A stretch of DNA of 64,000 nt from Nesterenkonia muleiensis (GTDB lineage: Bacteria > Actinomycetota > Actinomycetes > Actinomycetales > Micrococcaceae), in the NCBI RefSeq assembly GCF_003600155.1, contig NZ_QWLD01000056.1:124001-188000 (forward strand). The letters run 5' to 3'. Positions 16,678 through 25,279 of the stretch are shown here, one piece after another; the first letter of the stretch is position 1, and each line of letters begins with the position of its first letter. The notes beneath the pieces were generated by a model. It saw nothing but the letters and a program-made list of their open reading frames with translations. It did not search any database and was not told the DNA's origin. The translations under genes were made by a program, and so were the position numbers.

Positions 16678-17946
16678 GTGTTGAAGCCTGCTACTAGCGC
16701 CCACGCCGTCTGGCTGTGGGTGCTAGTAGCATCGACCGTCCTCACCCAATCGACGGTCTTTCTTGTACGTCCAACAACTACTTACAAGCTGCTGAGCTTC
16801 AACGCTGACGGCATGACGGTCGGCCTCATCGCCGGCCTCTATGCGTTGTTTCCGCTGTTGCTGGCCATGCCCATTGCCTTGCGAGCACAGCGTACGGGCA
16901 CTCTCATTTACCTGCTGGTCGCTGGCGTAGCAACCCTGATCATCGGGGCAGCGACTATCGCCTTGGCTCCTTCGACCCTGTGGGTGGGGGTCGGCAGTGC
17001 GATCTTGGGGTTAGGTCAGATCACCTTCGTGGTGTCGGGTCAAGCTGCTGTGGGTCGGTTTGCAGAAGACCCGGCTTTGGACACTTCGTTCGGCTGGTTC
17101 ACCGCCGGAATTTCCAGTGGTCAGATGATTGGGCCCTTAGTGGGAGGTCTCCTGATTCAGGAGAGGGCTGGAGGAGGTTCGACAAGTGCAGAACTGCGGT
17201 CGGTGGAGCAGACGCTTTGGGTAGGCGCGGCACTGTCCATGTGTGTGATCGTTCTGCTGCTGTTCTTTCGACGATCATTCCGTCAAGAAAAAAACGGCCT
17301 GACAGATGATTCCGGTAACTCTGATCGCGAAGATCCTGTCCCGGCTCCACAGAATGAGGACCCGAAGCCCAGTGCGTTGAAGATCATCAGAATCCCACGT
17401 GTGAAGTCTCACTTCTTCGCGGCCATTGTGTTGGTGGCTACTGTAGAGGTGCTGTCGGCGTACCTTCCGCTGGTCGGAGAAGAACATGGGATCTCTCCGA
17501 CCTGGATCGGTGCCCTGTTGGCTATGCGTGCAGCCGCTTCACTGGTCTCACGCATGACGCTGCCTCTTATGAGACGACGATTCTCTCGCCACCATCTTCT
17601 GCTGGTGTCTCTTTTTGTCGCCGGTCTGGGCCTGAGCCTCGCTGTGGCGTTCATCAACGTTCTTGCGTTTTCTGTGCCGATGTTCATCGTTGCAGGTTTC
17701 TGCATGGGAGTGGGCGTGCCGTTGACGATGTCGGTCATCGCTCAGACAGTTCCCCAACAATGGCGATCTTCGGCGCTTGCGCTCTCACTGGCAGGAAACA
17801 GATTCGGCCAACTCGCAATACCTCTCGTTGCTGGAACTGTGACCGGAGTAGTAGGCGCCGGAGCGGCGATTTGGCTCTCCTGCGCCCTGCTCCTGAGTTC
17901 TGGTGCAGAGAAGCTCCTGAGGAGTAGAAGCACAGGACCGGACTAG
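16678..17946 (+). CDS. MFS transporter at the end of the catabolic island
   Basis: The 422-residue protein has about 12 hydrophobic segments in two halves separated by a hydrophilic loop (about residues 200-230, rich in Glu, Asp and Asn). It has a weak MFS loop motif and no assignable substrate. The start is uncertain: a GTG at 16678 and a TTG at 16681 are both close to GAGG, and later GTG codons exist. It begins 17 bp after the oxygenase gene and is probably cotranscribed, so export of a product or uptake of a related compound is likely. The GC content is a little lower than in the core genes. Confidence 0.8.
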   Translation: MLKPATSAHAVWLWVLVASTVLTQSTVFLVRPTTTYKLLSFNADGMTVGLIAGLYALFPLLLAMPIALRAQRTGTLIYLLVAGVATLIIGAATIALAPSTLWVGVGSAILGLGQITFVVSGQAAVGRFAEDPALDTSFGWFTAGISSGQMIGPLVGGLLIQERAGGGSTSAELRSVEQTLWVGAALSMCVIVLLLFFRRSFRQEKNGLTDDSGNSDREDPVPAPQNEDPKPSALKIIRIPRVKSHFFAAIVLVATVEVLSAYLPLVGEEHGISPTWIGALLAMRAAASLVSRMTLPLMRRRFSRHHLLLVSLFVAGLGLSLAVAFINVLAFSVPMFIVAGFCMGVGVPLTMSVIAQTVPQQWRSSALALSLAGNRFGQLAIPLVAGTVTGVVGAGAAIWLSCALLLSSGAEKLLRSRSTGPD

Positions 17947-18006
17947 ACGGCTGGTGGGGAGGGACCAGAACGGCGCCGGAGCGGCGAAGGAGCTCTTCGC
18001 GCTGGT

Positions 18007-18034
18007 AAACTTTACCGTACGTAAGGTATAGTTT
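18007..18034. promoter_or_regulatory. 28-bp near-perfect palindrome overlapping the drug exporter promoter
   Basis: Twelve of fourteen base pairs match across the dyad (outer arms AAACT and AGTTT, inner TACC and GGTA, centre TACGTA). The probable -10 box TATAGT (18027-18032) lies inside the right arm and is followed by 7 nt and the GTG at 18040. A repressor bound here would block the promoter; the TetR encoded behind the exporter is the natural candidate. This pairing is inference. Confidence 0.65.
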
Positions 18035-18039
18035 GTGCG

Positions 18040-19644
18040 GTGGTGACGAATCGCAGACTTCACGCAGAGCCGGAGAGCACCGACACCGGAGCGCTCCGGC
18101 TCGCTGGTGTGGCGGCAGAGACCGCTGCTCCGGATCATTCGCTGACCCGCTGGCAGCGGTGGACGGTGCTGGGCATCGTCTCCTCTGCCCTGCTGCTGAT
18201 CGCCCTGGACAATACGATCCTCTACACGGCATTGCCGGTGCTCTCCAGCGATTTGGGGGCCTCAAGCTCACAACAGCTGTGGATCATCAACGGCTATCCG
18301 CTCACCATGGCTGGGCTGCTGCTGGGATCTGGTGCGCTCGGCGACCGGTTCGGGCACAAACGAGTCTTCCAGATCGGACTGCTGATCTTCGGGGCGGCCT
18401 CACTGACCGCTGCCTTCGCCCCGAACCCCGAGGCGCTGATACTCGCCCGGCTGCTCAAGGGTGTCGGGGCAGCGGCGATGATGCCGGCCACCCTGGCGTT
18501 GATTCGCATCAGCTTCGCCGCCGAGCGCGAGCGCAACATCGCTATCGCTATCTGGGCAGCCACCGCTACAGTGGGCATGGCGGCCGGCCCGGTGGTCTCA
18601 GGGGTCCTGCTGGAGTGGTTCTGGTGGGGCTCGGTGTTCTTGGTCAACGTGCCGATCGTGATCATGGCGAGCATCCTGATCATCGCCATCGGACCGCGCA
18701 ATCTCACCAATCCCGCCCGCCGCTGGGACGCGGTCTCCTCCGCCCAGGCATTGGTGGGGATGGCCGCCTCAGTGCTGGCGATGAAAACCTGGGCCGAGGC
18801 TCCCCTGAACCTTCTGCTGGCAGTGGTCTCCACCCTCATCGGTGCCCTGGCGATCACCGTGTTCGTGCGCCGCCAGCTCCGCCTGATGCGTTCGGACACC
18901 GAACCGCTGGTGGACTTCGCCGTCTTCCGCAACCGCGGATTCAGCGGTGGTGTGGTGGCGGCCGGGGCCTCCATCTTCGCCATCATGGGCCTGCAGCTGG
19001 TCATCACTCAGCGCTACCAACTGGTGGAAGGCTTCACCCCACTGCAGGCCGGGCTGCTGGTCACCGCACTGGCGGTAGCCTCCATGCCCTTCGCGCTCTT
19101 CGGCGGTGCGGTGCTGCACCGGGTGGGGCTGTTGGTACTCATTGCAGGCGGTATCGGCACCGCCGCAGTGGGTTCAGGGATCACCATCATTGCCGCACTC
19201 CAGGATTCACTGCCGCTGCTGATCAGCGGACTGGTGGTCGCAGGAACAGGCCTCGGGGCATCGATGTCGGTGGCCTCCAGTGCGATCATGGGCAATGTTC
19301 CGCCACACCGGGCGGGGATGGCCGCCTCCCTGGAAGAGGTGTCCTACGAGTTCGGCGGACTGGTGGCCGTGGCGACCATGGGCTCGCTGCTGACCTTCGT
19401 CTACTCCCGGGCGCTGGTCCTCCCGGCAGGGCAACACGAGTGGATCAGCCATGCTCCAGCGGTGGCGCTGTCCAGCGACGACGCCCGGATCGTCTCTGCG
19501 GCTGCGGCTGCTTTCGACTCCGCCTACCTGGCGGTTTTGGTGGCCACCTGCGTGGTCGTCGTTCTGGGCGCTGCCGGCTGTGCCTGGCTGCTGGCCCGCT
19601 ACACCCCGGGGACACCGTCCCAGGCGTTCCCGGACAACCATTAG
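18040..19644 (+). CDS. DHA2-type multidrug MFS exporter (EmrB/QacA-like)
   Basis: The 534-residue protein has 14 predicted helices, the motif-A loop GSGALGDRFGHKRVF, the motif-C region AATATVGMAAGPVVSGVLLEW and LDNTILYTALPVL near the first helix, all usual in drug/proton antiporters of the QacA group. GTG 18040 and GTG 18043 are adjacent; the first fits a leaderless transcript from the TATAGT box. The TetR gene follows after 12 bp and a large operator overlaps the promoter, the standard autoregulated drug-efflux arrangement. Confidence 0.9.
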   Translation: MVTNRRLHAEPESTDTGALRLAGVAAETAAPDHSLTRWQRWTVLGIVSSALLLIALDNTILYTALPVLSSDLGASSSQQLWIINGYPLTMAGLLLGSGALGDRFGHKRVFQIGLLIFGAASLTAAFAPNPEALILARLLKGVGAAAMMPATLALIRISFAAERERNIAIAIWAATATVGMAAGPVVSGVLLEWFWWGSVFLVNVPIVIMASILIIAIGPRNLTNPARRWDAVSSAQALVGMAASVLAMKTWAEAPLNLLLAVVSTLIGALAITVFVRRQLRLMRSDTEPLVDFAVFRNRGFSGGVVAAGASIFAIMGLQLVITQRYQLVEGFTPLQAGLLVTALAVASMPFALFGGAVLHRVGLLVLIAGGIGTAAVGSGITIIAALQDSLPLLISGLVVAGTGLGASMSVASSAIMGNVPPHRAGMAASLEEVSYEFGGLVAVATMGSLLTFVYSRALVLPAGQHEWISHAPAVALSSDDARIVSAAAAAFDSAYLAVLVATCVVVVLGAAGCAWLLARYTPGTPSQAFPDNH

Positions 19645-19656
19645 GCTGGTGTCTCG

Positions 19657-20205
19657 ATGAGGGAGTCCAAACGAGAAGCTGCCCTGGAGGCAGCCAAGCG
19701 CGTGGTTCAGCGCGACGGCGTGACCGCACTGTCCTATGAGGCGGTGGCTGCCGAGGCCGAACTCACCAAGGGCGGGCTGCTCTACCACTTCCCTTCGCGT
19801 GAGAATCTGCTGCTGGCGCTGCATGAGTATGTGGCCGGTCAGTGGGAGCAGTGTATGTGCCGTGAAGTGGGTCAGCAGGACGACGCCGGCCTGGACGACC
19901 AGACCAAGCTCGAAGCCTATGTGCGCGCCTCGCAGAACCCTGACCGTGCCGAGCTGCTGCTGACCCTGGAGGCCGCTACTCAGAACGAGGCCGCACATGC
20001 GGTCTGGAGCCGAATCTATGACCGGTGGGCGGCTCCGATGCCGGTGGCTGCCGAGGATGACGAGGCAGTGCGCCGCTTCATCGCCCGGCTGGCCGCCGAC
20101 GGTCTCTGGCTCTACGAGTCGATCAACGAGGCCACGGTAGACCCGCAGGTCCGTGACCGGCTGGTGCAGGAGATCACTGCCCTGGGTCAGACCGGTCAGC
20201 CGTAG
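19657..20205 (+). CDS. TetR family repressor of the drug exporter
   Basis: The 182-residue product has the TetR helix-turn-helix near residues 5-50 (ALEAAKRVVQRDGVTALSYEAVAAEAE, then KGGLLYHFPSRENLL) and a C-terminal ligand domain. It is in the same direction as the exporter and probably cotranscribed. TAGGCT (19642-19647), overlapping the exporter stop codon, lies 9 nt before the ATG and might be an extra promoter. Its end overlaps the end of the convergent transporter gene by 10 bp. Confidence 0.88.
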   Translation: MRESKREAALEAAKRVVQRDGVTALSYEAVAAEAELTKGGLLYHFPSRENLLLALHEYVAGQWEQCMCREVGQQDDAGLDDQTKLEAYVRASQNPDRAELLLTLEAATQNEAAHAVWSRIYDRWAAPMPVAAEDDEAVRRFIARLAADGLWLYESINEATVDPQVRDRLVQEITALGQTGQP

Positions 20206-20960
20206 GTGGGCTCGCGCCTCTTGAGCGTCCGCACTACCGCATAGGTCACCGGTAGGAGCAGCCACTCCACCAGGCACTTGTAGATCACGCCGAAGACGAA
20301 GTAGCTGCCGAACTCGGTCCAGCTCATCATCACGAAGAGGTCGACACCGGGAAGGGCGTTCAGAAACAGCGGGAACGCGGTGAAGGCCAGCAGTCCGAAG
20401 ACGAAGGTGTCCACGGTCTGGCCGAAGACGGTCGAGGACATGATGCGCGCCCAGAGATTGGACTCGCCGAAGCGCTGTTTGATCTTCACGATGATGATCG
20501 AGTTCATCATCTGGCCGAGTACAAAACCGATCAGGGAGGCGGCCAGAATCCGTACGTAGACCCCGTCCCAGCCGAAGAGCACCTCGAAGGCCTCCTGGTT
20601 GTGGGAGTCTCCCAGTGCGGGGGAGGCGGTGACCAGGCCGAAGACGACTGCGCCGATGACCATGACCGCGAAGCCGACGAGCACCGCCCGCAGAGCTGCT
20701 GTGAAGCCGTAGACCTCGGAGATGATGCCGCCGAGCAGATAGGTCAGCGGGAAGAGGAAGACGCCGCCGTCGACGACCCAGCCGCCGAAGTCCATCTGCT
20801 TGGTGGCGGCGATATTGGAGATCAGGTAGAAGGCCGCGAGCAGGGAGACCAACACAGCGTAGAACTGGCTGCCGGGGTGGGCGAAGCGGGCGTTGCGGGT
20901 TTCTCCGGGGGCCGCAGCAGGTGCGGACCCCTGCCCAGGGGCGCTATCAGACATCGTCAT
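20196..20960 (-). CDS. Queuosine precursor transporter (YhhQ family)
   Basis: The 254-residue membrane protein has about six hydrophobic segments and the family patterns YLISNIAATKQ, LTYLLGGIISEVYGF and a later GQTVDTFVF. YhhQ-type proteins import queuine, preQ0, preQ1 or in some cases other forms of queuosine precursors. The first 28 residues are Ala, Pro and Gly rich. It overlaps the end of the upstream nucleoside hydrolase by 14 bp, so the two are one operon. No queuosine synthesis genes occur here, which fits a salvaging strain. Confidence 0.9.
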   Translation of the reverse strand: MTMSDSAPGQGSAPAAAPGETRNARFAHPGSQFYAVLVSLLAAFYLISNIAATKQMDFGGWVVDGGVFLFPLTYLLGGIISEVYGFTAALRAVLVGFAVMVIGAVVFGLVTASPALGDSHNQEAFEVLFGWDGVYVRILAASLIGFVLGQMMNSIIIVKIKQRFGESNLWARIMSSTVFGQTVDTFVFGLLAFTAFPLFLNALPGVDLFVMMSWTEFGSYFVFGVIYKCLVEWLLLPVTYAVVRTLKRREPTYG

Positions 20961-22050
20961 AGGTGGGTCCTCTCGTCAGGGTGGTTTCCAGGTGATTCAG
21001 AAAGCCCTCCGCATCAATGGAGCGGATGAGCTCAGCGTTGGGCGCACAGCCCCAACGACCAAGCCAGTCTGCCACAGTCTCACCCCTGGTGAGGGTGCCT
21101 CTCAGCTCGACGTCGACGGCGGCGGTGCTGGTCCCGGCGGCGGGGAAACCCCGCTCGCCTCTCGGCTGGCTTGCGCGAGCCTTCGGGCCTGAAGCGCTGG
21201 TCCCGGCGGCAGGCACAGGTCCGGTCCAGGGGATGCTCGCCTCAGGTTTCCGCGCCCACTGCAGGGCTGCGGCGAGCACATAGGGGTCGTGGATCTGGGC
21301 CAAATAGCCGTGGCCGTCGTACTCATGGAACTCGAAGTAGAAGCGCAGCGCCTCAGCCAGATGTCCCAGCCACCGGCGCCATACCGGATCCGCTGCGCCG
21401 TGAAGGATCCGCTCAAGCCGCTCCGGTGTCATGACGATGGATTCGGTGGCCTCAAGGGGAGCGAGCACGGGAAGCTGCTGGGCAGCGGCGAACTGCCGGT
21501 AGACCATGGCAGTGGCCTCCGGGTCGAAGTCTGTGTTCCACTCCGTGGTCGGCTTGGTATTGCCCCGGTGGTTGAAAGCCCCGCCCATGATGAAGATCCG
21601 TCTGAGCAATCGGGGCAGTTCTGGTTCCAGCTCCAGGGCGAGCGCAAGGTTCGTGCAGGGTCCGGTGACCACAGCGATCAGCTCGCCCGGATGTGTGTGG
21701 GCGGCATCCACCCAGGCACGGGCCGCGGAGACCGGAGACGGTGTCGCCGACGGCTGCGGGAGAACAGCGTATCCAGTGCCGGAGGGGCCGTGGGTGTCAT
21801 CTGCGTATGCAGGCACGGTGCCTTCGGCGGCATGCCGAAGCGGCAGCTCTGCCCCAGGGTGCACCGGAATCTCGGCTCGGCCGGCCAACTCCAGCCAGCC
21901 CAGCGCGTTGTACACGGTCTGCTCAGCGGGCACATTCCCTGCGGTGGCTGCGACGCAGGTGATCTCCACATCGTCTTGACACAGCAGATAGCCGAGGGCC
22001 ACGGCGTCGTCGATGCCGGGATCGCAGTCTAGGAACAGTGGAATCATCAC
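20947..22050 (-). CDS. Inosine-uridine-type nucleoside hydrolase with in-frame repeat insertion
   Basis: The 367-residue product has the Ca-binding LDCDPGIDDAVAL at the N-terminus, VVTGPCTNLALAL, IMGGAF and EWNTDFDPEA, and the late DPYVLAAAL, all marks of the ribonucleoside hydrolase family. It is about 40 residues longer than usual. The excess lies near residues 280-308 and is encoded by a two-hairpin repeat (21127-21210) whose 15-bp ends give the repeated PAAGTS segments. Coupled to a YhhQ transporter it may act on queuosine, as QueK does, releasing queuine; this is inference. GGAGG lies 11 nt before the GTG. Confidence 0.88.
   Translation of the reverse strand: MMIPLFLDCDPGIDDAVALGYLLCQDDVEITCVAATAGNVPAEQTVYNALGWLELAGRAEIPVHPGAELPLRHAAEGTVPAYADDTHGPSGTGYAVLPQPSATPSPVSAARAWVDAAHTHPGELIAVVTGPCTNLALALELEPELPRLLRRIFIMGGAFNHRGNTKPTTEWNTDFDPEATAMVYRQFAAAQQLPVLAPLEATESIVMTPERLERILHGAADPVWRRWLGHLAEALRFYFEFHEYDGHGYLAQIHDPYVLAAALQWARKPEASIPWTGPVPAAGTSASGPKARASQPRGERGFPAAGTSTAAVDVELRGTLTRGETVADWLGRWGCAPNAELIRSIDAEGFLNHLETTLTRGPTYDDV
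21127..21210. repeat. Two-hairpin repeat, copy A, inside the nucleoside hydrolase gene
   Basis: The 15-bp sequence GCTGGTCCCGGCGGC occurs at 21127-21141 and again at 21196-21210 in direct orientation, 69 bp apart. The reverse complement of the segment between them aligns with copy B (51531-51607): shared blocks include GAAGGC, GCCGAGAGGCG and CCCGCCGCCGG. It can form two small hairpins, one with GCGGGG pairing to CCCCGC. Because the length is a multiple of three the host gene remains open. Confidence 0.7.
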
Positions 22051-22123
22051 CGTCTATTCTGCCTCCGTCTCTTGACCTGACGGGGGGAATTCTTCATAAG
22101 GTGGAATGAAGGGAGTGAGGTTC

Positions 22124-22516
22124 ATGACAGAGACCGTCCGAGCTGAGAAGGCAGAGACTGAGACCGGAATCCGGCAGGACGATGTGCCGTGGGGCCGGGG
22201 ATGGAACTGGCTGCTGACCAATCCGGAGAAGACCGGCTACCGAAGGGTGTTCTTCAACGGTTGTGGGCTGCTGTTTGGCGCGGTCCTCGCCGTATATCTG
22301 TTCCAGAGCACCTCGCAGGACGGCCTGTTCCTCCAACTCGGCAACGGAGTGCAGGTGATTGGCGGATCGCTGGGGCTGGTGATGCTGTGGGCCGGAGGTG
22401 AGTTGCGTCGCGCGCAGAAACCGCTGCGGGACGCGGAGAAGCTGCGGCAAGCCTCGGGTGCTTCGGCGGACTTCCAGGCCCGCCGGGTCAGCATTTCTAG
22501 CGGCAGTCAGGCGTAG
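22124..22516 (+). CDS. Hypothetical membrane protein with two helices
   Basis: The 130-residue product has a hydrophilic N-terminus with a WGRGWNWLLTNPEKTGYRR segment and two hydrophobic stretches (VFFNGCGLLFGAVLAVYLFQ and VQVIGGSLGLVMLWAGG), so both ends are probably cytoplasmic. No family is recognised. The ATG at 22124 is preferred because GGGAGTGAGG lies just upstream. Its end overlaps the convergent purM by 10 bp. Confidence 0.6.
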   Translation: MTETVRAEKAETETGIRQDDVPWGRGWNWLLTNPEKTGYRRVFFNGCGLLFGAVLAVYLFQSTSQDGLFLQLGNGVQVIGGSLGLVMLWAGGELRRAQKPLRDAEKLRQASGASADFQARRVSISSGSQA

Positions 22517-23658
22517 CTGCCGGCCAGCAGCACGCCACCGCCGTCGACTCCCTTGGCGCCCTGGATGAAGTCCTCACCGGCACCAGCGACATCGTCACTG
22601 GAGTAACGATCCACAATGCCCATGACCCAGGACTTCTGCCCAGCGGCGTGGAGACGGGCGACGACGCCGTCGGCCGCCTCAGCCGCCACGACCGCAATCA
22701 TGCCCACCCCCAGATTCAGCGTCCGCTCCAGATCGGCCTGCGGCACCCGACCCAGCTCGGCCATGACGGAGAAGACCTCTGGCCAGGCCCAGGTGGAACG
22801 GTCCACTGTTGCCAGCAGGCCGGCGGGCAGCACGCGGGCCAGATTGGCAGCCATTCCGCCGCCGGTGACATGGCTGAAGCCGCGCACCGGAGCATCGGGG
22901 GCGATCTCCTGCTCAGCAGGATCCCCATTGAAGGCCCTGATGAGGTCCAGGCAGGCTGCGGTGTAGAGCCTGGTCGGCTCCAGAAGCTCCTCGCCCAGGG
23001 TCCGCCCAAACTCGGGGACCTGACGCGAATGGGCCCAGCCGGCTTCCCGTACGATCCGGCGGACCAGGGAATACCCATTGGAATGGAGGCCGGAGGAGGC
23101 CATCCCGATCACCGCATCACCGGGCTGCACCCGTTCTGGACCCAGCACTGCGGAGGCGTCGACGACGCCGGTCGCCGCGCCGGCGACGTCGTACTCGTCC
23201 TCGCCCAGCAAGCCCGGATGCTCTGCGGTCTCCCCGCCCACCAGAGCGGTCTCCGCCTCAGCGGCGGCTTTGGCGATTCCGGAGACGATGGAGGCAATCC
23301 GTGCCGGCTCCACTTTGCCGCAGGCGATGTAGTCGGTCATGAACAGCGGCTTGGCCCCGGTGACCACGATGTCGTCGACCACCATGCCGACCAGGTCGTA
23401 TCCGATGGTGTCGTGGAGGTCCATCGCCTGGGCGATCGCCACCTTGGTGCCCACGCCGTCGGTGGAGGTCGCCAGCAGGGGCCGAGGCAGCCGCTTGAGT
23501 TCCGAAGCGTCATAGAGTCCTGCGAACCCGCCGAACCCGCCGACCACCTGCGGGGTGTGAGTGGCCTCGATATGGGCCTTCATCAGCTCCACGGCACGGT
23601 CGCCGGCCTCCACGTCCACTCCAGCTGAGGCATAGGTGATCGGTGAAGTGTCAGTCAT
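22507..23658 (-). CDS. purM: Phosphoribosylformylglycinamidine cyclo-ligase
   Basis: PurM closes the imidazole ring of aminoimidazole ribotide in purine synthesis, using ATP. The 383-residue product shows TYASAGVDVEAGDRAVELMK, ATSTDGVGTKVAIAQ, DLVGMVVDDIVVTGAKPLF, ALVGGETAEHPG and the late HVTGGGMAANLARVLP that are typical of the family. Its ATG overlaps the purF stop codon by 4 bp, so translation is coupled. The length is near 360-380 as in other actinobacteria. Confidence 0.97.
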   Translation of the reverse strand: MTDTSPITYASAGVDVEAGDRAVELMKAHIEATHTPQVVGGFGGFAGLYDASELKRLPRPLLATSTDGVGTKVAIAQAMDLHDTIGYDLVGMVVDDIVVTGAKPLFMTDYIACGKVEPARIASIVSGIAKAAAEAETALVGGETAEHPGLLGEDEYDVAGAATGVVDASAVLGPERVQPGDAVIGMASSGLHSNGYSLVRRIVREAGWAHSRQVPEFGRTLGEELLEPTRLYTAACLDLIRAFNGDPAEQEIAPDAPVRGFSHVTGGGMAANLARVLPAGLLATVDRSTWAWPEVFSVMAELGRVPQADLERTLNLGVGMIAVVAAEAADGVVARLHAAGQKSWVMGIVDRYSSDDVAGAGEDFIQGAKGVDGGGVLLAGSYA

Positions 23659-25277
23659 CGGCGCGCCCCAGTGGTGATGTCGAAGGCACCGTTGCTGGCA
23701 CCGTTGGCAAGTGCTTCCTCCCTCAGCGGAGGCTCGGCCCCATCGAGCTCGAACTCAGCGTCCGGGCCGGGCTCGCAGCCGGACTGGGGACGGCGATGCG
23801 GCATACCGGGCAGCACCGGCTGCTCCAGCAGCATCTTGCCGCGCCGCTCATCCGGGGGAAGCTCAATCGGGTACTGGCCTGAGAAGCAGGCGGTGCACAG
23901 TGTGGAGCGCGGCTGCCCGGTGGCGGCGATCATGCCCTCCTCTGAGATATAGGCCAGGGAGTCTGCGCCGACGGCGTTGTTGATCTCCTCCAGGGTGGCT
24001 CCGTTGGCGATCAGCTCGGCACGGGTGGCGAAGTCGATCCCGTAGAAGCAGGGCCATTTGATCGGCGGGGAGGAGATCTTCACGTGAATCTCGGCCGCGC
24101 CGGCCTCTTTGAGCATTCTGACAATGGCCCGCTGGGTGTTGCCGCGGACGATGGAATCATCCACCACCACGACCTTCTTGCCGCGCACTACATGCTCCTG
24201 CACGTTGAGCTTGAGCCGGATGCCCAGCTGGCGGAGGGTCTGGCTGGGCTGGATGAAGGTGCGGCCAACGTAGGCGTTCTTGATGAATCCCTGGGCGAAC
24301 GGCAGCCCGGAGGCCTCGGCGTAGCCCACTGCGGCGGGGGTGCCGGACTCGGGCACCGGGATGACGATATCGGCGTCGTGGGTGTCCTCCCGGGCCAGCT
24401 GCCGGCCCATCTCCACGCGGGACTCGTAGACGCTGCGGCCGTTGATATTGGCATCCGGTCTGGCCAAGTACACATATTCGAATACACAGCGCGCCGGAGC
24501 GGACTCTGCGAACTGGTGGGTGCGCACGCCGTCGGCGTCGATGGCGATGAACTCCCCGGGCTCGACCTCCCGGATGATGGAGGCGCCCACAGTGGCCAAG
24601 GCGGACTGCTCCGAAGCCACCACCCAGCCATTGTTGAGCCGGCCCAGCACCAGCGGACGCACGCCCTGTGGATCACGGGCCGCGTAGAGGGTGTTCTCGT
24701 CCATGAATACCAGGCAGAACGCGCCCTTCAGCGTGGGCAGCAGGGCCAGGGCCTGCTCCTCCAGGGACTCCCCGGGCTGGTCCTTCAGCAAAGCGGTGAC
24801 CAGAGCGGTGTCGGTGGTGTTGCCTTGGGCCAGCTCGCCGAACTTGGCCGCGCCGTGGCGGGCGACCACCTGGTCATAGAGATCTGCGGAATTGGTCAGG
24901 TTCCCGTTGTGGCCCAGGGCCACCGTGCCGTGCGGGGTGGCCCCGAGGGTGGGTTGGGCATTGGACCACTGGTTGCCGCCGGTGGTGGAGTAGCGGCAGT
25001 GGCCGATGGCGATGTGTCCGCGCAGCGCATTGAGGGTGGCCTCGTCGAAGACCTGGGAGACCAGTCCGACATCCTTGTAGACCTGGATGTGGTCACCGTC
25101 GGAAGTGGCAATGCCGGCCGACTCCTGGCCGCGGTGCTGCAGAGCGAACAGGCCGTAGAAGGCCAGCTTGGCGACTTCCTCACCGGGGGCCCAGACGCCA
25201 AAGACTCCACATTCGTCTTGAGGGAGCGGGTCCTCATCAAGGAGGTGGTGATTGAGGCGGCCGTCTCCGCGAGCCAT
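23655..25277 (-). CDS. purF: Amidophosphoribosyltransferase
   Basis: PurF performs the first committed step of purine synthesis, transferring glutamine ammonia to PRPP. The 540-residue product has a short propeptide, then the nucleophilic Cys in DECGVFGVW that becomes N-terminal after processing, the glutaminase half with GHCRYSTTGG and GHNGNL, and the PRPP loop VVVVDDSIVRGNT in the phosphoribosyltransferase half. The cysteines in ATRAEL to CTACFSGQYP may hold an iron-sulfur cluster. The C-terminal 50 residues are hydrophilic and unconserved. It is cotranscribed with a small membrane protein 2 bp upstream and purM downstream. Confidence 0.97.
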   Translation of the reverse strand: MARGDGRLNHHLLDEDPLPQDECGVFGVWAPGEEVAKLAFYGLFALQHRGQESAGIATSDGDHIQVYKDVGLVSQVFDEATLNALRGHIAIGHCRYSTTGGNQWSNAQPTLGATPHGTVALGHNGNLTNSADLYDQVVARHGAAKFGELAQGNTTDTALVTALLKDQPGESLEEQALALLPTLKGAFCLVFMDENTLYAARDPQGVRPLVLGRLNNGWVVASEQSALATVGASIIREVEPGEFIAIDADGVRTHQFAESAPARCVFEYVYLARPDANINGRSVYESRVEMGRQLAREDTHDADIVIPVPESGTPAAVGYAEASGLPFAQGFIKNAYVGRTFIQPSQTLRQLGIRLKLNVQEHVVRGKKVVVVDDSIVRGNTQRAIVRMLKEAGAAEIHVKISSPPIKWPCFYGIDFATRAELIANGATLEEINNAVGADSLAYISEEGMIAATGQPRSTLCTACFSGQYPIELPPDERRGKMLLEQPVLPGMPHRRPQSGCEPGPDAEFELDGAEPPLREEALANGASNGAFDITTGARR

Positions 25278-25279
25278 GC

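Noticed and set aside
18033-19739. 568-codon frame over the DHA2 exporter
   Set aside because: It is a shifted reading of the same DNA; the exporter frame has clear membrane helices and drug-exporter motifs, while this one is Arg/Gly rich.
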